From Bacillus ectoiniformans (GTDB taxonomy: Bacteria; Bacillota; Bacilli; Bacillales; Domibacillaceae): DNA of 64,000 nt. This document shows positions 47,418 through 55,875 of this stretch, one piece after another. The stretch spans positions 257,740 through 321,739 of the forward strand of contig NZ_JAFBES010000002.1 of the NCBI RefSeq assembly GCF_016908875.1, read 5' to 3'. Position 1 is the stretch's first letter, and the number at the start of each line of letters is the position of its first letter. Below the pieces are notes generated by a model that saw only the letters and a program-made list of their open reading frames with translations, had not been told where the DNA came from and did not search any database. The position numbers and the translations under genes are program-made.

Positions 47418-50400
47418 TTAATGTTCCCTAACAGCCTTCTTCTCTTTTTTCACTGTACGGTAGAAAAAGATTTCGTAAAGCACAGGAAGCAAAATTAATG
47501 TCAATAGTGTTGAAGAAGTTAGTCCTCCAATTACTGTGATCGCCAGCCCCTTAGAAATTAAATTCCCTGAGGAAGTTGTAAGGGCCAATGGGATCAGTGC
47601 GGTGATAGTTGCAAATGCTGTCATCAATATTGGACGAAGCCTTGTTTTACCAGCTTCGATTAACGCATCCCGAATGGTCATTCCTTTTAATTCACGATTT
47701 TGCCCGATTCGGTCAACCAATACAATCGCATTCGTTGTCACAATTCCTATTAGCATTAACAACCCGATCATGACGCTGACTGACAGCGGCTCTTGAGCCA
47801 AGAACAGTCCGAACAAGGAACCGATCGGCACAAAGATTAAAGAAGATAAGACGATTAATGGAATTCTTGCTTTACCGAATGTAATCAGCATGGTGATATA
47901 CACGAGCCCAATGGCAATGAGCATCGCCAAGCCGAGAGCCTGGAATGTTTCGACTGTTTCATCACTGCCGCCGCCTCCTTCAAAACTCACGCCTTTAGGA
48001 AGGTCGATGTCTTCTTTCACTCCATTAATCACTTCTTCTGAAACAGTTCGAATATCGTCCCCTTTAATTTGAGCAGAAATACGGGCAAATATTTTACCGT
48101 CAAGCTTTTGTATAGAAGTAAAGGCATCCGTTTCTTCTATGGTCGCTACTTCAGTAATCGGCAGCGGCCCTCTAGCTGTAAATAGCTGAATGTCTTTAAT
48201 ATCTTCAATGGATGTTGCATTTTCCGTATAAGAAAGCTGAACTTTTCTTTCTTTTCCACTCAGTTCAAGATCTCCTACAGAGACCGGTTCTGTCTGGTCT
48301 GCAACCGCACCAAGAATCTGAAATCCAGATACCCCAGCGGCTGCCGCTTTTTCTGATTGAATATCTACGACAAGCTGCTTTTGCTTTTCACTGAAATTGT
48401 TTGAGATATACTTTAAATCTTCTTTCTCTTGCATATAATTCTCTACCATGACAGCCGCCTTCTGCAAGGCATCTAGGTCATTGGAGTATAGATCAATATT
48501 TACATTGTTATTAGAAGGAGGGCCGCCTGTCTGCTGCTCTTGAACTCCGAGAACGGCATTGGGGTCTGCCGCAAGCACGATATCCTCCATCTTTTTCTCA
48601 AGCTCTTTAATATAATCAGCTACTTCTACATCTTCTTTTAACGAGATAAAGTAATTGGCTTGATTCGCTCTTTTTAAACCTGACTGAAAATCGCGTGTAC
48701 CGATTCCTGTCGTGACATCTTTAATTTCATCTGCGCCGGCAAAATAATCTTCAAGCTTAAGCGAGATTTCATTCGTTCTCTCAAGCGGTGTAGAGGCAGG
48801 AAGGCGATAAGTCGCGACTAGCAATTTTTGCTCTTCATTAGGAATAAAAGTAAACCCTAGTTTCGAAGCAAATCCGAATGAACCCAGTAATGTAGCAAAT
48901 GACAGCACAATAATAGCAATCTTGTGATTAAGTGACCATTTTATTGCGCTTGCGTACCATTTCTGAAGCTTCCCTTCCTTTTCTTCCTGAGGGATTTTTT
49001 TGAATGAGAATTTCGCTAGGATCGGCACAATCGTTATAGCCACAATCAACGATGTTAATAGCGAAATGACAATGGTTACAGCAAATGGAAGAAAGAATTC
49101 TCCGGTGATCCCGCCAACAAACCCTAGGGGCAGGAACACAACGACGGTCGTGATCGTAGAAGAAGTAATCGCCTTTAAGATTTCCTTCGTTGATTGAATT
49201 ATTAATTGATCACTCATGCCTTCCTCGGACTTGCGGACCCGCCGGAAGATATTTTCAATAACAACAATACTGTCGTCCACCACACGGCCGACCGCTACAG
49301 CCATTCCGCCAAGCGTCATTATGTTCAGTGAGATATCTAATTGCTGCAGGAAGATCGACGTTACCAATAATGACAATGGAATAGAAATAATCGCAATGAT
49401 CGTTGCTCTGACGTTACGCAAAAAGATTAAAACGGCAATGGAAGCAAATAGCGCACCCAAAAGACCTTCTTTTACAAGAGTCTCTACGGATTTCTCAATG
49501 CCTTCTGCAGAATCGAACCCAATCGCGTAGTCCACTTGATCTTCATATTTCTTCAGTACTTCGATGACTCCGTCTGCCACTTCCACTGTGTTGGCATCTT
49601 GTTTCTTGGTAACGGCCATTGAAAGAGCATCTTTTTGGTTATAGCGGGTAATTTCCGCTTTTTCTGTTACTTCTTTGACCGTAGCTATTTCCTTTAATGG
49701 CACTGGCTTTCCATTTGGAATAAAGGAAGGAGGTGTCAAAACTAGATTTTCGAGTTTATCTACAGTATCCAGCTTTTCTTGCACTCGGACTGGCACTTGA
49801 ATATTTTCACCTTCAAGTGTTCCTGCTGGGAAGGAAAGTACTTTATTATTAATTTGGTCTTTTATTTCTGACAATGTGAAACCATAAGGAGCTGCTTTTT
49901 TCGGATCGATCGTCACCTGAAGCAATTCGTCAGTCTGGCCTCCAACAGACACACTGTTAATCCCTTTAATCTTATTTAATTCAGGAATCATTTCTTCATT
50001 CAGCACTTTTTGCAGGTCTGAACCTTCTTTAGCAAAGAGTGAGATATTAAAGATCGGGAAACTGCCGAATGAAAAACGGTTAATTTCAGTCTTTACTTCT
50101 GATGGAAGATCCGTTTCTTTAATTAAATTGTTCACTTGCTGTTCCGCTTCATCGATATCTGTATTAAACGGAAACTCCATACTGATAATGGACAGCGTTT
50201 CAAAGGTTGAACTTTGAACTTTCTTTACACCTTCAACCGCTTTAAATTGGTCTTCTAGCTTAGATGTTACTTGTTCATTTAAATCTTGCGGTGAAGCACC
50301 TGGATAAATGACCTCAATGCTTAATTGCGGAAATTCAATGTTTGGCAGAAGATCCACTTTTAATTTTGAAAAGGAGTACAAACCGCCTAAAATAAATAAA

Positions 50401-50459
50401 AACGAGATAATAAAAACGGCAAATGCATTCTTCAAACTAAATTTCGTTAAGAAATTCAT
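47418..50459 (-). CDS. swrC: RND-family efflux transporter (SwrC/YerP-like)
   Basis: Inner-membrane proton-driven RND exporter of 1013 residues with twelve helices: one at 12-32, five at about 330-480, one near 525, and five at about 845-1000. Two large extracellular loops lie between. The conserved Asp pair of helix 4 is in VGRVVDDSIVVIENI near 398. The B. subtilis homologue SwrC exports surfactin and other toxic lipids and aids swarming. No surfactin genes are here, so the substrate is unknown. The ATG at 50459 follows GAGGGTGA. Confidence 0.92.
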   Translation of the reverse strand: MNFLTKFSLKNAFAVFIISFLFILGGLYSFSKLKVDLLPNIEFPQLSIEVIYPGASPQDLNEQVTSKLEDQFKAVEGVKKVQSSTFETLSIISMEFPFNTDIDEAEQQVNNLIKETDLPSEVKTEINRFSFGSFPIFNISLFAKEGSDLQKVLNEEMIPELNKIKGINSVSVGGQTDELLQVTIDPKKAAPYGFTLSEIKDQINNKVLSFPAGTLEGENIQVPVRVQEKLDTVDKLENLVLTPPSFIPNGKPVPLKEIATVKEVTEKAEITRYNQKDALSMAVTKKQDANTVEVADGVIEVLKKYEDQVDYAIGFDSAEGIEKSVETLVKEGLLGALFASIAVLIFLRNVRATIIAIISIPLSLLVTSIFLQQLDISLNIMTLGGMAVAVGRVVDDSIVVIENIFRRVRKSEEGMSDQLIIQSTKEILKAITSSTITTVVVFLPLGFVGGITGEFFLPFAVTIVISLLTSLIVAITIVPILAKFSFKKIPQEEKEGKLQKWYASAIKWSLNHKIAIIVLSFATLLGSFGFASKLGFTFIPNEEQKLLVATYRLPASTPLERTNEISLKLEDYFAGADEIKDVTTGIGTRDFQSGLKRANQANYFISLKEDVEVADYIKELEKKMEDIVLAADPNAVLGVQEQQTGGPPSNNNVNIDLYSNDLDALQKAAVMVENYMQEKEDLKYISNNFSEKQKQLVVDIQSEKAAAAGVSGFQILGAVADQTEPVSVGDLELSGKERKVQLSYTENATSIEDIKDIQLFTARGPLPITEVATIEETDAFTSIQKLDGKIFARISAQIKGDDIRTVSEEVINGVKEDIDLPKGVSFEGGGGSDETVETFQALGLAMLIAIGLVYITMLITFGKARIPLIVLSSLIFVPIGSLFGLFLAQEPLSVSVMIGLLMLIGIVTTNAIVLVDRIGQNRELKGMTIRDALIEAGKTRLRPILMTAFATITALIPLALTTSSGNLISKGLAITVIGGLTSSTLLTLILLPVLYEIFFYRTVKKEKKAVREH

Positions 50460-50664
50460 AGTCACCCTCATTTCGACAGTAGTGTAGTGTTACAAAACTA
50501 TCATAAACTGTTTACAAACAAATTGCACTTTTAAACTGCATTTTTATATCCATTTCAATGGGCAAAATGTGTACCGTTTATCATATGATGACAAGGGCTC
50601 GCTATGCTATGTTTGAAGTGTACTCTAGGCAAAATAAAAAAGCAGCTCGCGGCTGCTTTTCTCA

Positions 50665-51246
50665 TTAGGCTTTTTGGGCGGCTATTTGCTTAGACATCCA
50701 TGTTTGGATTTTTGTATAAATTAAGATAAACACAACAGCCAATATTGCTCCTTTGACTACATTGAATGGCAATATACCGCTTACCACTAATTGTTTTGCT
50801 TCCGGCGCACTCATGGCAGGCGCATTTAAAAACATTGTATAGGCCGGTAGGATGACATAGTAGTTTAATACACTCATTAATAAGGACATCACAATTGTCC
50901 CTGCCATTAAACCAGCTGTCATTCCTTTTTTAGATTCAAACTTTTTATAAACAAAGTAGACAGGCAGAATGAAAGTAACTCCTGCTACAAAATTAGCTAA
51001 ATGTCCTACAGGAACTCCTGTCGGGCTTCCTGTCATAAAGAAGTCTAATACGTTTTTAATAAATTCTACCAATATTCCAGCCATTGGACCAAAGACAATA
51101 GCAGCGATCAGCGCAGGGATCTCACTAAAGTCGATCATTAAAAAGCTTGGGAATGGCGGGATTGGAAAATTAAGCAGCATCAGTAAATAAGACAGTGTGC
51201 TTAATAACCCCACAGTAGCTAACGTGCGAATATTCATTTTCTTCAT
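50665..51246 (-). CDS. ribU: Riboflavin ECF transporter S component RibU
   Basis: Substrate-binding membrane subunit of an energy-coupling-factor transporter for riboflavin (ypaA in B. subtilis). The 193-residue protein has about six helices and the AWxxxN-like N-terminal region near 8-30 and conserved GPMAGILVEFIKNVLDF near 57-73. The start at 51246 follows AGAAGGAGAGAG; seven codons upstream are rejected. It needs the shared EcfAA'T module encoded elsewhere. Control is by the FMN riboswitch and terminator upstream. Confidence 0.95.
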   Translation of the reverse strand: MKKMNIRTLATVGLLSTLSYLLMLLNFPIPPFPSFLMIDFSEIPALIAAIVFGPMAGILVEFIKNVLDFFMTGSPTGVPVGHLANFVAGVTFILPVYFVYKKFESKKGMTAGLMAGTIVMSLLMSVLNYYVILPAYTMFLNAPAMSAPEAKQLVVSGILPFNVVKGAILAVVFILIYTKIQTWMSKQIAAQKA

Positions 51247-51314
51247 AATCTCTCTCCTTCTCCTCATTCATCCTAGATCAGAAGAAAAACCGTCCTTACT
51301 TGAGTAAACAAAAA

Positions 51315-51338
51315 ACCCCTAAAGCTGCGAGCTCAGGG
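51315..51338 (-). terminator. Riboswitch expression-platform terminator
   Basis: CCCCTGAGCT pairs with AGCTTTAGGGG around CGC, followed by TTTTTTG on the minus strand. It lies between the FMN aptamer and ribU. The 5' side, TCTCCC (51336-51341), can alternatively pair with GGGAGA of the aptamer (51404-51409). Confidence 0.88.
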
Positions 51339-51398
51339 GAGATTAGGCATGCTCAAATAAACGTTAAAAACTGCGCTTTTAAAACGTTGGCCGGCCTT

Positions 51399-51525
51399 CA
51401 TCTTCTCCCATCCAGACTGTACTGTCGGCTTTGGAATCACACCAAATCTGCCTTTCGGCTCACGGGCTCAGAAGCTTAATTACTTCAATACCGCCGGTCG
51501 GGAATTGCACCCTGCCCCGAAGATG
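51399..51525 (-). ncRNA. FMN riboswitch (RFN element) controlling ribU
   Basis: On the minus strand the closing helix P1 pairs CATCTTC with GAAGATG. Conserved aptamer pieces appear in order: CGGGGCAGGGTG, AATTCCCGACCGGCGGT, GAGCCCGTGAGCCG, GATTTGGTGTGATTCC and AAAGCCGACAGT. With FMN bound the terminator at 51315-51338 should form and stop ribU. Confidence 0.96.
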
Positions 51526-51551
51526 AATTAAATTTATTTAATTACAACTTT

Positions 51552-51580
51552 ATTATACATAAGAACTAGGTAATTGTGAA
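51552..51580 (-). promoter_or_regulatory. Sigma-A promoter of the ribU transcript
   Basis: TTCACA and TATAAT are 17 bases apart on the minus strand, about 27 bases upstream of the aptamer. Confidence 0.75.
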
Positions 51581-51797
51581 GAGTTATCAATTAAAAAAAT
51601 AATTATTTATTGCATTATTTAATATTTTCAGAAGATATCAATAATATGATGTTCTGTTTATATATTGCTAACTATTTTCGGAGTGAGAGAAAGTATGAGT
51701 TACTTCCAATGATAAAAGACTTGGACAAGACTTGAATGTCCTTACTGAAACCACTTTTATATTTATCCTCTGCTTTTCAAGCTTACCTTTAACAGCG
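51581..51797. other. AT-rich intergenic region upstream of ribU
   Basis: No gene, hairpin or consensus site is seen between the ribU promoter and the end of the small ORF. A 73-codon frame at 51668-51889 runs through the resE-operon terminator and is not believable. B. subtilis carries other genes here, including sigX and rsiX. Confidence 0.5.
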
Positions 51798-51959
51798 TCA
51801 AAATAAAAAAGAGGTTCCGACATTGATCGGAACCTCTTTCGGCTGAAAAGATTCATTTTTTTTCGCATTGGAGTGCGCTGCACCTCCACCGATAAATAGT
51901 AAACTTATGCAGACAGCCATCAACAAAGCAATCATAAATCTTTTCAAATAATCAAGCAA
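51798..51959 (-). CDS. Possible small membrane or secreted peptide downstream of resE
   Basis: Open frame of 53 codons from a TTG at 51957-51959, 9 bases after GGAGG. It encodes a short basic start (LLDYLKRF), a hydrophobic helix (IALLMAVCISLLFIGGG) and then HSNAKKNESFQP, like a small membrane or signal-anchored peptide. Its last 15 codons are read through the terminator hairpin at 51808-51839. The ribosome site and the helix support translation; the 3' end argues against a long history of selection. Not recognised. Confidence 0.4.
   Translation of the reverse strand: MLDYLKRFMIALLMAVCISLLFIGGGAAHSNAKKNESFQPKEVPINVGTSFLF
51808..51839 (-). terminator. Terminator of resDE and the small ORF
   Basis: AAAGAGGTTCCGA pairs with TCGGAACCTCTTT around 6 bases, followed by TTTTTTATTT on the minus strand. 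Confidence 0.92.
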
Positions 51960-52028
51960 ATCAACCAGCCTCCAGCATACGGTATTTACCACCCTATAAG
52001 GTGTACGCCAAAGACGGAAATAATATGC

Positions 52029-53801
52029 TTATTTTTTTGGAAGAATGAAAGAAAACGTCGTGCCCTGCCCCAGCTTACTTTGCACTTTAATGCTTCCTTT
52101 GTGCGCTTCCACAATATTTTTGGCAATAGACAAGCCAAGTCCTGTGCCAGACCGGCCTCTCGTTCTCGCTTTATCTGCTTTATAAAACCGTTCGAATACA
52201 AACGGCAAATCATCTTCACTGATCCCTGCGCCTGAATCTTCAATGCAAATATGATGTCCGTCAGGCTGCTCTTCATGAATGACTTTCACAAACCCGTGCT
52301 CAGGTGTATGACGAAGGGCATTATCAATCAAGTTCGTTAAAACTTGCTCAATCCGGTCCGGATCTATCTTTAAGATGGAATCTTCATCAGGGAAACTCCA
52401 GGTTAATTCAATTTGTTTTTCTTTAGCGATCCCCTGGAATTTATTTGTCACTCGCTTCAAAAATGGGTGCAGTTCCATGTCTTCCATGCTTAATGTGATA
52501 TGTCCTGCTTCCATTCGGGCTAAATCCAGGAGATCGTTGACCAATCGTCCCATTCTTAATGATTCATCATGAATGATCTTCGCAATATCCCTTTTCTCTT
52601 CTTCGGTAGCCGCGATATCATCCACAATCGCTTCACTGTACCCTTGAAGCATGGAAATAGGTGTACGAAGCTCATGTGACACATTGGCAATAAAGTCTTT
52701 GCGAAGCTTATCGAGACGGCGCTCCTCTGTCATATCCCGCACCACAGCTACGGCTCCGCGAACAGACTTAGCATTGTACAGCGGACTGACAATTACTACA
52801 TACGAACGGCCTTGAAGAGATAGCTCTCCAACTTGTTCCTTTTCAGTTTCTACCGCTTGCGTTAAAAGGCCATTGACCAGAGTCGGAACGGCTTCCTCAT
52901 GATGTTCACTTTCTTTTTGAAAATGCCAGTTTTGCAGAAAACGCTCCGCAGGGGGATTCGTAATTAATATCGTCCCATCCCGGTTAAACGTGATGACCCC
53001 GTCAGCCATACTGCTCAAAATACTTGCGAGCTGTTCTTTCTCTTGATTAAGTGCATGAATATTATAATTCAGCTGCTTTGCCATCTGATTAAATGAAGTC
53101 GCTAGTGCGCCAATTTCGTCTGTCGTTAAAATCGGCACTTTCGTATCGAACTTTCCTTTAGTCAGCTCAGTGGCTGCTTCTCTCATTTTGCGAAGTGGCG
53201 CGGTAATCCTTGTCGATAAGAAGAAAGCAAAGATTGTGGTCAGCACAATCGCAATGCCTGCTGCGAGCAGGATCAGCTTCGTTGTCTGCTGGGTCGTTTC
53301 CTTAATGACCTCAAGCGATTGATAAATAATGACAGCCCCGTCTTCACCTGGCTTCATTTCAAGAGGAACAGCAATCACAATCGAATTCTCATAGCGGTTC
53401 GATTGGTTCCCGCCTTGGACAGGCAGTTCCGTTTTTATTTCCTTCTTTTCTGTAAAGACCTTTGAAAGCGCAGGATCATTTCCGATTCGTTTTTGTTCCA
53501 CTTTCGAATCATCCGGGTCATGAGGAGAGAAGTAAAAACGGTTTTGATCCTCGGCAATAATGACATGAACAGGGTTGTCCACTAGCTCCCAAGCCACTTC
53601 CATACCCGTTTCTTTATCTTCATGCTCTGAAATGATCTTCGCAATTTTTACAGCTGTTTCTGACAATTCTTTTTCAACTTGAGTGGCGTGATAATTCTCA
53701 AAAAACTCAAGCTGTAAAATCGTCAGTAAAAAAAGGACAAACGATACGAGTAAAAGAATCGTCATCCATAGCTTTCCGACAACACTTCTCCAAAGTCTCA
53801 T
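52029..53801 (-). CDS. resE: Sensor histidine kinase ResE
   Basis: Membrane sensor kinase that, with ResD, controls genes for anaerobic and aerobic respiration. The 590-residue protein has TM1 (about 12-30), an extracellular sensor loop to about 170 and TM2 (about 172-192). HAMP (about 193-245), PAS (about 258-350), HisKA with phospho-His in SHELRTPISML (near 376) and an ATPase domain with NLIDNALRHTP, GAGI and GTGLGLSIAK follow. Its ATG overlaps the resD stop by four bases. A terminator follows 51 codons later, past a small ORF. Confidence 0.94.
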   Translation of the reverse strand: MRLWRSVVGKLWMTILLLVSFVLFLLTILQLEFFENYHATQVEKELSETAVKIAKIISEHEDKETGMEVAWELVDNPVHVIIAEDQNRFYFSPHDPDDSKVEQKRIGNDPALSKVFTEKKEIKTELPVQGGNQSNRYENSIVIAVPLEMKPGEDGAVIIYQSLEVIKETTQQTTKLILLAAGIAIVLTTIFAFFLSTRITAPLRKMREAATELTKGKFDTKVPILTTDEIGALATSFNQMAKQLNYNIHALNQEKEQLASILSSMADGVITFNRDGTILITNPPAERFLQNWHFQKESEHHEEAVPTLVNGLLTQAVETEKEQVGELSLQGRSYVVIVSPLYNAKSVRGAVAVVRDMTEERRLDKLRKDFIANVSHELRTPISMLQGYSEAIVDDIAATEEEKRDIAKIIHDESLRMGRLVNDLLDLARMEAGHITLSMEDMELHPFLKRVTNKFQGIAKEKQIELTWSFPDEDSILKIDPDRIEQVLTNLIDNALRHTPEHGFVKVIHEEQPDGHHICIEDSGAGISEDDLPFVFERFYKADKARTRGRSGTGLGLSIAKNIVEAHKGSIKVQSKLGQGTTFSFILPKK

Positions 53802-54514
53802 TCATTCACTACCTCAAATTTATATCCTACTCCCCAAACCGTCACGATCATTTTTGCTGCTTTTTCAGATACTTTATTTAATTTTTCACGAAGTCTCTTT
53901 ACATGTGTGTCCACCGTACGTAAATCACCAAAGAATTCATAATGCCAAACTTCTTTCAATAAATGCTCGCGGTCAAACACTTTATCAGGCGCTTTAGCTA
54001 GGAAATACAAAAGTTCATATTCTTTTGGTGTCAGATTAACCTCTTCTCCATCTGCCAATACTCGGTGTGCATCATTGTCAATCGTCAAATGAGGGTAAAC
54101 GATCAGGTCTTTGGATTTCGTATCGGTTTGCAAATACGTCGTTGGTGATGATCTTCTTAATAGCGCTTTCACTCGCAGTACGACTTCACGCGGGCTAAAT
54201 GGTTTTACGATATAATCGTCGGTTCCTACTTCAAAGCCTTGCACACGGTTGGCTTCTTCTCCTTTTGCCGTCAGCATAATCACAGGTGTCGCTTTCTTCT
54301 CACGCAGTTCCCGGCAAACTTCTATGCCATCCTTACCCGGCATCATCAAATCAAGAAGAATACAATCATATTCCTCATTAACGGCCATCTCTAAAGCTTG
54401 TTCACCATCTTCTGCTTCATCAATGACATAATTTTCCCTCTCTAAATACATGCGCAATAGACGCCGGATTCTTTCTTCATCGTCAACAATTAAAATTTTC
54501 AAATCGTTATCCAA
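53798..54514 (-). CDS. resD: Response regulator ResD (OmpR family)
   Basis: Partner of ResE. A 238-residue protein with a receiver domain (KILIVDDEERIRRLL at the start, phospho-Asp in LLDLMMPG near 55, conserved Thr and Lys in MLTAKG and VKPFSP) and a C-terminal winged-helix DNA-binding domain (LTPKEYELLYFLA, HVKRLREKL). A TTG at 54512-54514 lies 8 bases after AGGAGG, a better fit than the GTG two codons earlier. It overlaps resE. A terminator at 54633-54656 separates it from resC, so it probably has its own promoter. Confidence 0.94.
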   Translation of the reverse strand: MDNDLKILIVDDEERIRRLLRMYLERENYVIDEAEDGEQALEMAVNEEYDCILLDLMMPGKDGIEVCRELREKKATPVIMLTAKGEEANRVQGFEVGTDDYIVKPFSPREVVLRVKALLRRSSPTTYLQTDTKSKDLIVYPHLTIDNDAHRVLADGEEVNLTPKEYELLYFLAKAPDKVFDREHLLKEVWHYEFFGDLRTVDTHVKRLREKLNKVSEKAAKMIVTVWGVGYKFEVVNE

Positions 54515-54632
54515 GTACACTACCTCCTAAGTATTCAACATGATTGTCTAAATTAAGATAATAATAAAGTCCTTTTTTAATTATTAACTATAATCCACTG
54601 TTTTTCAATTTATACCCTATAAGAATAGAAAA

Positions 54633-54656
54633 AAGCCTTCGCCAAAACGAAGACTT
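54633..54656 (-). terminator. Terminator after resABC
   Basis: AAGTCTTCG pairs with CGAAGGCTT, one mismatch, followed on the minus strand by TTTTTTC. It lies just past the resC stop. Confidence 0.8.
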
Positions 54657-54663
54657 TCTTCTG

Positions 54664-55854
54664 TTAAGCATAAGAATGCAAGCCGGCAATGACCAGGTTT
54701 ACTGCAATAAAGTTAAACATAATAATCGCAAAACCAATCACCGCTAGCCATGCAGACTTTTCGCCGTGCCAGCCTTTTGATAAGCGAAGATGCAAGAAAG
54801 CCGCATAAAATAGCCACGTAATAAGCGCCCATACTTCTTTAGGATCCCATCCCCAAAATCTTGTCCAGGCAATTTGCGCCCAGATCATCGCAAAAATTAA
54901 GGCGCCCAGAGTGAAGATTGGAAAACCAATTAATACGGAACGATAGCCGATTTCGTCTACGAGATCGTCATTCAAGTTCTTAACGGCCGGCTGCAGCAAA
55001 GCGGCAATTCGTTTGCGTGCAATCAATCGAATCAGTGCATACAGCAAAAACCCTGCACCGATGGACCAAATCACCGTATTTAATTTCTTGGCATTGATCA
55101 GCGCCGGAACACTAGCAAGCGGCTCGAAACGGTCATCCGTTTTCAAAACCCCTTCGTGCGGACCGATAAGTGCCGGAACATTAAATTCTTCAACCGCTGG
55201 ATTTCCTTCTTTATTCACATAATCGAATGAAGCCTTATAATTCATAGCAGAAAATGTAGAAGTGACAATCACGAAACCAATCGTTGCCACTAAGCTAAAC
55301 ATGATGACTTCTAGCCAAAACGTTTGTTTACTAGATTTCGTCTGGTCAATATTCTTCACTAAATAGATCAGTCCTGCAATAAAGCTGATCGCAAGAACAC
55401 CTTGTCCAGCTGCTGTTGTCGTCACATGGATATGCAGCCAGTCACTTTGCAGAGCAGGAATCAGAGGACTGACTTCTGTCGGAAACATACTTGCATAGGC
55501 AATGATTAAAAGCGCCACAGGAAGGGCGAATAACCCAAGAGCAGGCACTTGATAAATAAAGTAGATAATGATAAATCCGGCAACGAGCATCATGCCGAAA
55601 AAGGTAGCAAATTCAAACAGATTGCTGACCGGTGCATGGCCTGCTGCCATCCATCGGGTAATAAAATAACCGAGCTGTGCCAAAAAACCTAATACAGTCA
55701 CTGTGATGCCCAGCTTGCCCCAGCTATTTGATTTCTTCGTATCTGCTTTCTTATCTTTCTGCCGAATCGCTCCGCCAAACAAGAATGTAGCAAGCAAATA
55801 TAATATAAATGCCGCATATAATAGATTGCTGCTCAGTTGTACTAAATCAGACAT
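54664..55854 (-). CDS. resC: Cytochrome c maturation protein ResC (CcsA/CcsB type)
   Basis: Haem-handling membrane protein of system II cytochrome c maturation. The 396-residue protein has about eight helices, the WWD-type motif [20 protein letters not shown] near 322-341 and flanking conserved histidines ([12 protein letters not shown] near 140, HLRLS and GLHSYA). It works with ResB to attach haem to CxxCH sites such as that of QcrC. The start at 55854 follows GGAGGGAAC. It is 21 bases after resB. Confidence 0.95.
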   Translation of the reverse strand: MSDLVQLSSNLLYAAFILYLLATFLFGGAIRQKDKKADTKKSNSWGKLGITVTVLGFLAQLGYFITRWMAAGHAPVSNLFEFATFFGMMLVAGFIIIYFIYQVPALGLFALPVALLIIAYASMFPTEVSPLIPALQSDWLHIHVTTTAAGQGVLAISFIAGLIYLVKNIDQTKSSKQTFWLEVIMFSLVATIGFVIVTSTFSAMNYKASFDYVNKEGNPAVEEFNVPALIGPHEGVLKTDDRFEPLASVPALINAKKLNTVIWSIGAGFLLYALIRLIARKRIAALLQPAVKNLNDDLVDEIGYRSVLIGFPIFTLGALIFAMIWAQIAWTRFWGWDPKEVWALITWLFYAAFLHLRLSKGWHGEKSAWLAVIGFAIIMFNFIAVNLVIAGLHSYA

Positions 55855-55875
55855 TGTTAGTTCCCTCCTTGATTG

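Noticed and set aside
50472-50478. TGTCGAA (Spo0A box) just upstream of swrC
   Set aside because: A single 7-mer expected by chance in a window this size, and too close to the start codon for a typical operator.
51360-51388. AACGTT...AACGTT hairpin as the riboswitch antiterminator
   Set aside because: It does not include either arm of the terminator; the GGGAGA/TCTCCC pairing explains switching better.
51668-51889. 73-codon minus-strand ORF downstream of resE
   Set aside because: It runs straight through the terminator at 51808-51839 and has no ribosome site.
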